Shown here piece by piece: positions 56,194-64,000 of a stretch of DNA of 64,000 bases. A program made the position numbers and the translations under genes. The stretch is from Pseudoalteromonas sp. SMS1 (GTDB taxonomy: Bacteria; Pseudomonadota; Gammaproteobacteria; Enterobacterales; Alteromonadaceae). Each line of letters starts with the position of its first letter. Positions within the stretch are counted from its first letter, which is position 1. The notes under the pieces were generated by a model. That model saw nothing but the letters and a program-made list of their open reading frames with translations. It was not told the DNA's origin and did not search any database. Location of the stretch: the NCBI RefSeq assembly GCF_021530565.1, contig NZ_JAKGBI010000009.1, positions 62,001-126,000 on the forward strand. Reading direction: 5' to 3'.

Positions 56194-57747
56194 TTACCCA
56201 GCTGGATAGATGTAGCTTGATTGCAAGCCTAAAGGAACGCCTAGTCCCCAATATGCAAGCAAGAAGATACTCCAACCTACTAGGAAAGCGATAGAGTACG
56301 GGATCATTAGAGCAATTAGCGTACCAATACCTGTATCCTTAACATACTTTTGGCAGTAAACAACCACAAGAGGGAAATAAGGCATCAGAGGCGTAATGAT
56401 GTTTGAACTAGAATCACCAACACGGTAAGCCGCCTGAGTTAAGTCTGGTGACAAACCCAGTTGCATAAGCATAGGCACAAAAATTGGACCTAGCAGCGCC
56501 CATTTTGCCGAGCTTGAACCAACAAACAGGTTAACGAAAGCGGTTAGGAAAATAATGCCAATTACGGTCACTGAACTTGGCAGCGCAAGTGCTTTTAATA
56601 CCTCTGCACCTTCGATTGCAAGTAATGCCCCTAAATTCGATTGGCTGAATGCGGCAATGAATAGCGCACAGAAAAATGCCATGACAATGTAATAAGCCAT
56701 ACTTCCCATTGACTTACTCATTGCATCAATCATGTCCTTAGATGACTTAAAAGTGCCTACTAAAAAGCCGTATACCGCACCCGGAATCCAAAAGAGAAGA
56801 AAGATAAGTGGCACGATAGACTGCATCAATGGTGCACTAAACTCAGTTAATGCGCCGCTTGGGCTTCGTAGCGCTGAATCTTCTCCGCTTGCCGCGTAAA
56901 CTAATAAGGCAATACCTGATAACATAACGCCCGACGCCACTAAAAACGCTTTTTTCTCTTTTGCGTTTACTTCGTCGAAAGAAGGAAGGCTGTTTGTGTC
57001 TCCGTCGACAACTGTATTTTTGAGGCGAGGCTCAATAATTTTATCCGTGATATACCAACCTAAAAGAATGATGAATAGGCTTGATGCCGATGTAAAGAAC
57101 CAGTTATTCAAAGGGTTTACAGCGATTTCTGGATCAATAATTTGTGCCGCGCTTTGAGTAAAGCTTTGTAACAAAGGATCAATACCTGACGGAATAAAGT
57201 TCGCACTAAAACCGCCACTCACGCCGGCGAATGCAGCAGCAATACCAGCTAAGGGATGACGTCCCATCGCATAGAAAATAACCCCTGCTAGCGGTATGAC
57301 CAAAACATACCCAGCATCTGTCGCCGTGTGGCTGACGATTGCGATTAAAATAATTGAGGGTGTTAATAGCGCTTGTGGCGTTCTTTTAAGCATTAATTTA
57401 AGGCCAGTATTGATGTAGCCAGAATGCTCAGCTACGCCAACACCTAACATTGCGACAAGCACAACGCCAAGTGGAGCAAAGCCGGTAAACGTCTTCACCA
57501 TTGACGCTAAGAAATTAGCGAGGGCATCACCACTGAGCAGATTGTGAACAACAATTGCTTCTCCTGTACGAGGATCAATGGCGTCAAAAGTCGTACTTGA
57601 AAACATCCAAGAAAGTAACCATATCAGTAACATAGCTGATAGGAAAATAATGGCAGGATCGGGGAGTTTATTCCCTACGCGCTCGATCCCATTGAGAAAA
57701 CGCGCAACCGCCCCACTCGGCGCTGCCGTTTCTGTTGATTGACTCAT
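56194..57747 (-). CDS. AbgT-family transporter (p-aminobenzoyl-glutamate / drug exporter type)
   Basis: The 517-aa inner-membrane protein has about 11-13 hydrophobic segments and the family motifs NKLPDPAIIF, SHTATDAGYVLVIPL, GVSGGFSANFIPSG, LFVGSSSAKWALLGPIFVP and RVGDSSSNIITPLMPYFPL. AbgT proteins import p-aminobenzoyl-glutamate or, in MtrF/YdaH, export p-aminobenzoate and sulfonamides using ion gradients. The ATG at 57747 is preferred over a TTG four codons earlier. It is monocistronic, so the substrate is not shown by context. Confidence 0.9.
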   Translation of the reverse strand: MSQSTETAAPSGAVARFLNGIERVGNKLPDPAIIFLSAMLLIWLLSWMFSSTTFDAIDPRTGEAIVVHNLLSGDALANFLASMVKTFTGFAPLGVVLVAMLGVGVAEHSGYINTGLKLMLKRTPQALLTPSIILIAIVSHTATDAGYVLVIPLAGVIFYAMGRHPLAGIAAAFAGVSGGFSANFIPSGIDPLLQSFTQSAAQIIDPEIAVNPLNNWFFTSASSLFIILLGWYITDKIIEPRLKNTVVDGDTNSLPSFDEVNAKEKKAFLVASGVMLSGIALLVYAASGEDSALRSPSGALTEFSAPLMQSIVPLIFLLFWIPGAVYGFLVGTFKSSKDMIDAMSKSMGSMAYYIVMAFFCALFIAAFSQSNLGALLAIEGAEVLKALALPSSVTVIGIIFLTAFVNLFVGSSSAKWALLGPIFVPMLMQLGLSPDLTQAAYRVGDSSSNIITPLMPYFPLVVVYCQKYVKDTGIGTLIALMIPYSIAFLVGWSIFLLAYWGLGVPLGLQSSYIYPAG

Positions 57748-57965
57748 AATGGTTCCCAAACAATAAAATTGTCTAACCTTAACTTAACAAAGCTAACGAA
57801 AGCAATATTCCGTCCCTGAATTCCCGACTGGTTGGCTAATTTGCACACAAAAATGCGTAATTCGTTATGCTAAATCATAAAAATTCTAACCATACAGACT
57901 ATACTAACCTTACCTCAGTGCCGAAAAATCGCGTCGTATAACAACGCATCATAAGTGGATTAGTT

Positions 57966-58808
57966 ATGATAGAAATTGATAACATTGTGCTCAATGACGT
58001 AGAAAAAGGGTTTTCACTCCCACCAAAACCTGAACTCCTCACGCAACTACATGAATTACTCCAATCAAGCGAACCTGAACTTGGACAAATCGCTGATTTG
58101 ATAGCAACAGACGTTGCAACGTCCGCTGCGGTTCTAAAAGTCATCAACTCCTCTTCGTATGGCTTTTCTCGTACTATTACGGATATCAAACAAGCAGTCA
58201 TGTTTTTAGGCTTGAACAGTGTCACCAACCTTGTGACGGGCTTTTTGTTAAAGCAGGCCTATGATCAATCTCAATGCTGTATAAGTTTGGAAAGGTTTTG
58301 GGATACCGCCAATGAAATATCCGAGGTTGCCATGCTTATCGGCAGAAAAATGCCTGTTGAGGTCCCTCTAGAAAGCTTACACATGCTCGGACTGTTTCAT
58401 GACGCTGGTATACCGGCAATGGCACTTAAATTTGATGACTATGTCAATGTGTTGTCCAGTGCAAACAATAATCATGACATGTTATTGGTCGATCAAGAAA
58501 GTGCCATTTACAACACAAACCATGCAACCATAGGGTATTTTTTAGCAACAAGCTGGAATTTACCTAAACCGATTTGCAAGCTTATTCTAAGGCATCATGA
58601 CCTAGAGTTTTTCAAAGAACCTCATGAGCAAGACTTCGCCTGCTCCATGGCTGCACTAAAAATGGCAGAACACTTAGTGCAAATCAACAAACGCTTTGTA
58701 TCGGTGCCAGATTGGGGTTATTTAAAAACTGACATACTGCATGTTTTAGAACTCGATGAAGATGCCTATCAAGATATCAAAGATGATGTAGAAGAGCTCT
58801 TTTCATAA
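57966..58808 (+). CDS. HDOD-domain protein
   Basis: The 280-aa protein is a single HDOD domain (a divergent HD-related signalling domain without catalytic HD residues): KGFSLPPKPELLTQLHELL at the start, IATDVATSAAVLKVINSSSYGFSR, and LGLFHDAGIPAMAL near 140, with a second HATIGYFLATSWNLP segment. HDOD proteins act in stress, motility or second-messenger pathways, often as scaffolds. No partner is adjacent; the next gene downstream is a degenerate receiver-TPR protein in the same direction, 250 nt away. Confidence 0.88.
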   Translation: MIEIDNIVLNDVEKGFSLPPKPELLTQLHELLQSSEPELGQIADLIATDVATSAAVLKVINSSSYGFSRTITDIKQAVMFLGLNSVTNLVTGFLLKQAYDQSQCCISLERFWDTANEISEVAMLIGRKMPVEVPLESLHMLGLFHDAGIPAMALKFDDYVNVLSSANNNHDMLLVDQESAIYNTNHATIGYFLATSWNLPKPICKLILRHHDLEFFKEPHEQDFACSMAALKMAEHLVQINKRFVSVPDWGYLKTDILHVLELDEDAYQDIKDDVEELFS

Positions 58809-59086
58809 ACACGACACCTTCTCATAAATTTATTCATCCCTGTTTACTTAACACTGCACCAGAAACAAAAGCCGCAGTGTTAAGTTGCCAATTCTAAAAT
58901 AAATATTTATTTCAACCGTCTAGTTTATATTGGAACGATTTCACTTTTTAAATAAATGTAAATGAAAGTGAATTTAGATCTATGATTGCGAAAAGAAAGC
59001 GATTAGAATACACGTTCCAAAATTATGAACAAAGTTAATGTGTAATTAGCTTGTAGAAGATGATTCACGGTCGGAAAGGGAAAATA

Positions 59087-60634
59087 GTGCAATACAAAGA
59101 TCTAAGAATTGCAATAGTCGATCACAATAGCGACAACATCAGATTTTTAGAAGCCTTGTTGAACAAGCAAGGAATTTCACACGTGCGCTCGTACCGTTCA
59201 GGCAGTGCGTTTGAACTCTCAGCAAAACAAAATACCTACGATATCGTATTCTTAGATAATCGCATTGATACCATCAAAAATTTGTACGATCTTGTGAGTG
59301 ATCTCGTATCAAATAACGTACTCCCATCGACGACAAGGCTGGTATACATGGCGCAAAGGCAAAGCGCTTTCGACTATGCTTGTGAGTATCCTTTTCATAG
59401 TAATCAGCTACTTGAAGTGCCCTACACCATGCAAGATCTGGTGACAATTCTTGATGAGCATACTTTACAAGTAAAAGAGTTTAAACACGCATACCACTGT
59501 ATTGAAAATAAAAAATATAAAAGTGCATTATTCAAATTGAAGGAACTGAGAAAGCAAGAGTATCCAAACTATTTGAAAAAGGCCAGAAACCAGCTTTTGG
59601 TGAACCTCTTGCTTAAACTGGGACACTACACATTAGCGAAAAAACTTTTGCTGCCGCTAACCGAGAGAAATATTCAATGGGCAAAATGGTCGTTATTTCA
59701 CGTCAATTATGAATTAAGAGACTTTGACGCGTGCAAGGCATTTTTATCGGAAACGCAAACTCGACAGGACTACCCTGTTAGGGTCTTTTATTGGCAAATA
59801 TATATTGCATTTCAAACAAACAATCGCGAGCTTGCGGCTGCGCAAGTTTTGGCATTTCCGATTGAAGACATGTCGCCCAGCATGTTTAGACTAAGCCTCA
59901 TGGTACTTCACGTTTCTGATGAACTGGATGCTGTAGATAACCTAATCAAACGTAAAGAGCGAACTTACCAAGAAGATCCCGCTCTCTCTACTCTGTTGAA
60001 TGCTTTATCTATTAAGCTCAAGTTATTAGATACACTGAATACCAAGCTTGAAACGAAACCAAAAGACCTCAAAGTTAGGCAGCTGGAATTAAAAGCACTT
60101 CTGATGCACTCAGCAAGTAATATTCAGAAGTACTGCCCGGATGAGTTTAACTTAATGTTCGTTATGATGATGCTTGTTGAAGGCGAGACGGCTGCTGCCA
60201 GTGGCAAGTTGTTGCAGTTAAGTCAAACCTCAAACAACCCTAGTGCGATTACAATTATTGCTTACTTATTTCATTTAGCGGGTGATATGGAGCAAGCAAA
60301 AGAAATGCTATTTAGTGCACATAAAGCGCTAGGAAAGCAACATCGCAACAGTCATTATGTTTTGGCTGGGTTAATGCACAGAGAAATTTTCGCAAAAATA
60401 TATCAAGAAGAAGCAACACAACAACAAGCCTATGTCGACTTTGCATCCAAGTTGTTTGATTCTGGAGAATTTAAAGACACGATCAAGATGTGTAGCAAAG
60501 CACTCAGGAGTGGCATAAATGATAGTTCACTCAATGAATTACTACTTCGCTCGACCAAAGAAGCCGGGCTAAAAGAACAAGATTACATACACTATTTGGC
60601 GCCAACAACGACCCGTCAAACTGTCGTAAATTAG
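59087..60634 (+). CDS. Degenerate receiver domain + TPR-like repeat protein
   Basis: The protein is about 515 aa. I prefer the GTG at 59087, with AAGGG six bases upstream, over the ATG at 59060. Residues 1-115 form a CheY-like receiver with IVDHNSDN and the Asp in FLDNRIDT, but the region that should hold the invariant Lys reads LEVPYTMQD, so normal phosphorylation switching is doubtful. The remaining 400 residues are helical repeats of TPR type (YKSALFKLKELRKQEYP, HYTLAKKLLLPLTER). It resembles output-type proteins with receiver plus TPR in Vibrio and Shewanella. Function is not known. Confidence 0.8.
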   Translation: MQYKDLRIAIVDHNSDNIRFLEALLNKQGISHVRSYRSGSAFELSAKQNTYDIVFLDNRIDTIKNLYDLVSDLVSNNVLPSTTRLVYMAQRQSAFDYACEYPFHSNQLLEVPYTMQDLVTILDEHTLQVKEFKHAYHCIENKKYKSALFKLKELRKQEYPNYLKKARNQLLVNLLLKLGHYTLAKKLLLPLTERNIQWAKWSLFHVNYELRDFDACKAFLSETQTRQDYPVRVFYWQIYIAFQTNNRELAAAQVLAFPIEDMSPSMFRLSLMVLHVSDELDAVDNLIKRKERTYQEDPALSTLLNALSIKLKLLDTLNTKLETKPKDLKVRQLELKALLMHSASNIQKYCPDEFNLMFVMMMLVEGETAAASGKLLQLSQTSNNPSAITIIAYLFHLAGDMEQAKEMLFSAHKALGKQHRNSHYVLAGLMHREIFAKIYQEEATQQQAYVDFASKLFDSGEFKDTIKMCSKALRSGINDSSLNELLLRSTKEAGLKEQDYIHYLAPTTTRQTVVN

Positions 60635-60775
60635 TATAACCTTCTGAAAAGAATAATTTTAATATCTTGCAAGCATCAATCAGCAAAACGTCACTGTAAC
60701 ATCAATTCATGCATGGCTATTTTCGTTAGCGTACATAACATTCGTTATTTCTAGACTTTTAATAGGATAAAATTA

Positions 60776-61648
60776 ATGACAGTACGTTTATGCACAATCG
60801 CTATTTTAACACCAGTCATACTTTCCAGTATGCAGCCAGATGCTCAAGCACGCACTCAGTCCCACTCAGCGCCATATCTCGGACAAAAAATGCCTGGCAG
60901 TACACCAGTAGTATTCGCGCCTGATCTTGTTTCAACTAAACACAGGGAAACGAATCCATTCTTTTCTCCCGATATGACAGAGTTTTACTTCACTAAAAAA
61001 GACTTAAACTCGGAAGCTTGGGATCTCATTTCATACGTATATAAAGACAAACAATGGCACCATTCGGTAGTTGGACCTAGAATCGGCAGGCCACTGCTCG
61101 CACCCGATGGCGAGACGATGTATTTGGGCAAATATTATATGACGCGAACTGATTGCGGTTGGTCGCAGCTTAAACGAATAGGCCCAATGTTCGATAGGCA
61201 TGATTGGGGCATTATGCGTTTAAGTGCATCTAGTTCAAAGACCTATGTTTTGGACGACTATAAAAGTGGTGACATCATTAGAATTTCAGAGCTTAAAAAT
61301 GGTGAACGCCTCCCGCCAATAGCGTTAGGTCCTCAAATCAACACAGGGAAATACAATGCGCACCCATTTATTGCACCAGATGACTCATACATCATCTGGG
61401 ATGGTGTTCGACAAACTGGCTTTGGTGATTCAGATCTCTACATTAGCTTTAAGCAAGTTGACGGTACTTGGAGCGAAGCGGTTAATATGGGGGCATCGAT
61501 TAATACTTCTGCTAGAGAAGCATCAGCAAGTGTGACACCCGATGGCAAGTTTTTGTTTTTTACCCGCGAGACACCTAACAATGATCACGATATTTATTGG
61601 GTTGATGCGAGAATAATTGAGACCTTAAAAACAAAAATAAGCCTATAA
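60776..61648 (+). CDS. Exported PD40/TolB-like beta-propeller protein
   Basis: The 290-aa protein starts with a signal peptide-like segment (LCTIAILTPVILSSMQPDAQA). The rest shows repeated S/A-P-D blades: NPFFSPDMTEFYFTK, GRPLLAPDGETMYLGK, HPFIAPDDSYIIWD and ASVTPDGKFLFFT, typical of WD40-like PD40 propellers. No catalytic motif is evident, so it is probably a periplasmic binding or scaffold protein. It is transcribed alone and converges on the next gene over a strong terminator. Confidence 0.78.
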   Translation: MTVRLCTIAILTPVILSSMQPDAQARTQSHSAPYLGQKMPGSTPVVFAPDLVSTKHRETNPFFSPDMTEFYFTKKDLNSEAWDLISYVYKDKQWHHSVVGPRIGRPLLAPDGETMYLGKYYMTRTDCGWSQLKRIGPMFDRHDWGIMRLSASSSKTYVLDDYKSGDIIRISELKNGERLPPIALGPQINTGKYNAHPFIAPDDSYIIWDGVRQTGFGDSDLYISFKQVDGTWSEAVNMGASINTSAREASASVTPDGKFLFFTRETPNNDHDIYWVDARIIETLKTKISL

Positions 61649-61726
61649 CAGACACATTATTCGATAAAAATATTGATTGCGTATCAAAATAAAACGGTAT
61701 TGTGGTTTCTACGACACCCCATACAT

Positions 61727-61753
61727 AAAAAAGGCGCCTTGGGCGCCTTTTTA
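61727..61753. terminator. Bidirectional terminator
   Basis: AAAAAGGCGCC (61728-61738) pairs with GGCGCCTTTTT (61742-61752) around a three-base loop, between two convergent genes. Confidence 0.92.
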
Positions 61754-61775
61754 CTTTCAATGAGATTCAATTGGG

Positions 61776-62834
61776 TTATTGAAAGTATTCGTCCAACGCA
61801 TTTTTCAGATGTCTTTGCATGGCTTTGCGATGGTATTTTCTAACGCCGTAGCTTTGCTCCAAGTGGATAAAACGTTTCGAAGACGCATCCGCACTTTTAT
61901 GGCAACTGTCAACTGAATCATTCGTGTGACGGCCTTGAACATTCCACGTTCCTCCTAAACTTCTGGTATCATTACCATATACACACGCCTTTATAACACC
62001 TTCACTTTCAACACTGCGACGAATGGCATGTAAAATGCTGTGCTCCGGATTATTCGTCGCATAACGTACACTTTCACTCAAATTCAGCATCAAATCATTA
62101 TCTGTATTACATTGAGCCTGTAGTTTGGCACGTGTCGTCTTACCGAATCCATGATATTGAATAAAGACCGTTTCTAAATCGTAATCACTCATGTACTCAT
62201 GTACCACTTGGAACAATGACTCAGTCTGATGGGCAACATCACTCGCTGAGTAATTTGTGCCTGTACATACACTTACATCATGACTGCTATCACGACGAGT
62301 ACCCGCCAACATTAACAGCTTTGTTTGCGTGTATAAAAAGGCGTCTATCGCTTGGGTGCCTGTGAATGAATCTCTTTTGGGGTGTGGCGCTTGCAACACT
62401 GCATTTGTGCCTGCAATGTTCAAAACATAGGTGCCCCCACCCATAAACTGCTCGCTAGGTAGCTGATATTTTTCTTGCAGTAAGTAATAAACCTTATCTG
62501 TATCAACATCTTTAAATTGCACAACCTGATAGTTTAAAGCCTGAGCTAACTCATCAGCCAAAGGCCAGTTTTGTTGATGAAACGCTTCAAATAGTGTTTT
62601 GAAACGCGCTTGAAAATCACCACTGGGTTGCACCCATTTGTTGTCAGCTTTAGTGCCATAATTATAAGACTTTAAATGTCGGTCCAACTCACCAGACATG
62701 ATCACCAGCGCTTTAGTCGGAAAACTTGCGACCGTCAGAATAAGCAGCACAAGCGTGAAAACAATGTAAGTTGCAAGCGGTCGAGCGCCATTTTCAGGTC
62801 GGGTTGAGTGCGATTCAAATAAGTGCATGTACAA
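61776..62834 (-). CDS. Membrane-anchored or exported protein resembling N-formylglutamate amidohydrolase/poly-gamma-glutamate hydrolase fold
   Basis: The 352-aa protein has a single hydrophobic segment at about 20-40 (TYIVFTLVLLILTVASF) and then a soluble domain. Possible metal-site motifs are LQAPHPKRDSFTGTQAID, FIQYHGFGKTT and FIHLEQSYGVR, in the order seen in zinc-dependent N-formylglutamate amidohydrolase and PgsS-like hydrolases, with GTWNVQGRHTN between. The match is by eye, and the family is not certain. Three or four Cys suggest periplasmic disulfides. It would act outside the cytoplasm on a small peptide or amide. Confidence 0.6.
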   Translation of the reverse strand: MYMHLFESHSTRPENGARPLATYIVFTLVLLILTVASFPTKALVIMSGELDRHLKSYNYGTKADNKWVQPSGDFQARFKTLFEAFHQQNWPLADELAQALNYQVVQFKDVDTDKVYYLLQEKYQLPSEQFMGGGTYVLNIAGTNAVLQAPHPKRDSFTGTQAIDAFLYTQTKLLMLAGTRRDSSHDVSVCTGTNYSASDVAHQTESLFQVVHEYMSDYDLETVFIQYHGFGKTTRAKLQAQCNTDNDLMLNLSESVRYATNNPEHSILHAIRRSVESEGVIKACVYGNDTRSLGGTWNVQGRHTNDSVDSCHKSADASSKRFIHLEQSYGVRKYHRKAMQRHLKNALDEYFQ

Positions 62835-63213
62835 ACTCCAGTGGCATTAAGGTTAACTGTGTTAAGCAAACATCCCTGGAAAAAATCAATACTTTGGTAT
62901 TAAACTATTCATCTATACCCTGTCAAAAGTTGCACTTATTATTACCAATAACTAAACAAAAGCTCTAGTAAAACTAGTAAAAATGACCTTTTGGTATTAC
63001 ATCAATATAGGAACAAAAACCCAAAAAAACGAATAAAAGTGATGATTATCAGTAAATTACAGCACTGATATGACCTCTTTGCGTAGAATGACACTTTATG
63101 TTTCTTAATTGGGGATTAATTCAGTAATTGCAGTTGTTAAGGGGGGGGTATAAGCAGTGCAACTGCTCATCCCAAAGGGTATTTGGATGACCAGCTGCAT
63201 TTCAACGGTTTAA
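62835..63213. other. Intergenic region, no gene seen
   Basis: No supported frame on either strand. It contains a run of eight G (63141-63148) and AT-rich sequence before it. It should hold the promoter of the upstream-facing exported protein gene (minus strand). Confidence 0.5.
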
Positions 63214-63678
63214 TTAGTATGGAAGTTGCGTAATTGGACCTGACACAGATTTGACTAACATACCAGCCTCTTCTTTGCTCATACCCAGCGCGATCAGTAA
63301 GAGTCCAATAACAAACCGTGTTCTTCCCGATCCCCCTTTACTATGTATGGCAATTACTTTACCACCTGACATGGCAGCCATAATCGTGGGGATTTGATTT
63401 TGGACGATACTTTGTAACTCATCGCCAAGACCTGCACCGCTAGGCACACTCAATTGTAACCATTTAACCTCTGTGCTCTCACACACAGCTTCTAGGTCAC
63501 ATGCACCACTTTGAATGAGCTCTTGATCACTCATAATGGTCAAAACAGCACTGACGCCTTGCTCTTTTAGTTGTTTAATTGAAGAGAATAACGCAACACC
63601 TTGAGTGCCTGGACAGGGCGTTACAACAAAGGTTGCGCCTTTGCCAGTTTCAAGTTTGCAAAATGGATGTGTAGTCAT
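63214..63678 (-). CDS. Dual-specificity-phosphatase-like protein lacking the catalytic cysteine
   Basis: The 154-aa protein has the fold pattern of small protein-tyrosine/dual-specificity phosphatases. The P-loop reads IHSKGGSGRTRF (111-122), so position 113, which should be the nucleophile Cys, is Ser (codon AGT, plus-strand 63340-63342), while the P-loop Arg119 is kept. The usual Asp general acid before it is also not evident (LSVPSGAGLGD). It should therefore be a pseudophosphatase or phospho-binding protein, unless this is a recent mutation. Length and start match the intact relatives I recall. It follows the aldo/keto reductase gene by 37 nt on the same strand. Confidence 0.8.
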   Translation of the reverse strand: MTTHPFCKLETGKGATFVVTPCPGTQGVALFSSIKQLKEQGVSAVLTIMSDQELIQSGACDLEAVCESTEVKWLQLSVPSGAGLGDELQSIVQNQIPTIMAAMSGGKVIAIHSKGGSGRTRFVIGLLLIALGMSKEEAGMLVKSVSGPITQLPY

Positions 63679-63715
63679 AGTAAAACTCCATGAGATCTAT
63701 GATTTCATGATTTTT

Positions 63716-64000
63716 TTAAGGTAAAACTTCCCCCCTAGCCGTCACGTACAAATTGAACCAGTCGTGTCTTTCTAGGTTAATTCCAAGGGCGCCTACCGCA
63801 TTTCTAATTCGATTTACGTTTGTTGTACCAATCACAGGCTGAATCCCCGCTGGATGACGCATTAAAAATGCCAACACGATAGCTTCTCTTTCAACCTGGT
63901 ACTTATTTGATAATTGTTTAACTAACTCCGCTGTATTTCTTACATTTTGATTACTAGAGTATAGACCCTGTTCACAAAACATGCCTTTTGATAAACTTCC
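63716..64000 (-). CDS. Aldo/keto reductase, C-terminal part (cut by the window edge)
   Basis: The frame stays open to the right edge, so about 94 C-terminal residues are visible, and the Met at 63982 is internal. The wording QLSNKYQVEREAIVLAFLMRHPAGIQPVIGTTNVNRIRN, given here in two parts (QLSNKYQVEREAIVLAF and LMRHPAGIQPVIGTTN), is the conserved NADPH-binding C-terminal region of aldo/keto reductases, closest in style to the YdhF group. The catalytic tetrad lies outside the window. It is upstream of, and probably cotranscribed with, the phosphatase-like gene. Confidence 0.85.
   Translation of the reverse strand, partial: GSLSKGMFCEQGLYSSNQNVRNTAELVKQLSNKYQVEREAIVLAFLMRHPAGIQPVIGTTNVNRIRNAVGALGINLERHDWFNLYVTARGEVLP

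Noticed and set aside
63141..63148. Run of eight G as a phase-variable tract
   Set aside because: It lies in an intergenic gap about 300 nt from the nearest start codon and outside any promoter I can define, so a switching role is unsupported.
1..64000. tRNA genes or CRISPR arrays
   Set aside because: No cloverleaf-like gene with a T-loop was recognised, including near the integrase, and no regularly spaced repeat array is present.

Overview
The window reads as chromosome of a marine gammaproteobacterium of the order Alteromonadales, most likely Pseudoalteromonas or a close relative. This rests on gene content and moderately AT-rich sequence: ccoG, greA-carBA-dapB, a MetT-like NhaC-family transporter, cmoAB, a Shewanella/Alteromonas-type nag cluster with nagX, a DUF3334-like protein and sbcB. 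No species can be named from sequence alone, and no rRNA or tRNA gene was seen.

Layout. 1-12.9 kb is housekeeping: the tail of a secreted PPC-domain protein; ccoG with an adjacent sigma-54 activator gene and matching palindromes; greA, carB, carA and dapB on the minus strand; a probable MetJ-controlled transporter; a Tsx-like porin; and a small coiled-coil protein. 12.9-39.0 kb is an accessory block. It holds two paralogous giant kinase/cyclase/AAA-ATPase/TPR fusions (about 1350 and 1390 aa) flanking two YcaO proteins, one with a TfuA partner and one fused to a leader-binding/docking region. It also holds an FHA protein, an amidohydrolase, a VOC protein, two unrecognised proteins next to the kinases, a cupin/LysR pair and a TonB-dependent receptor. 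After these come two very short genes for double-glycine leader peptides, and finally a tyrosine recombinase abutting sbcB. 39.0-64.0 kb is core again: sbcB, metC, nudC, the nag cluster with two NagR-type operators, a 2OG-Fe(II) oxygenase, two divergent two-component genes, a CheX-like protein, cmoAB, an AbgT transporter, an HDOD protein, a degenerate receiver-TPR protein, secreted proteins, a Cys-to-Ser phosphatase-like protein and the tail of an aldo/keto reductase.

How it may work together. The accessory block looks like an unusual RiPP/TOMM-type (thiazole/oxazole or thioamide) biosynthetic locus with phospho-signalling. YcaO plus TfuA is the known thioamidation pair, and the second YcaO has the cyclodehydratase fusion architecture. 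The kinase/cyclase fusions match the 'TOMM system kinase/cyclase fusion' family, and the FHA protein could read their phosphorylation. No classical Cys/Ser/Thr-rich TOMM precursor is seen next to the enzymes. The best substrate candidates are the 287-aa protein encoded between kinase 1 and the first YcaO, and the two GG-leader peptides at 36.0-36.6 kb. The substrate question is inference.
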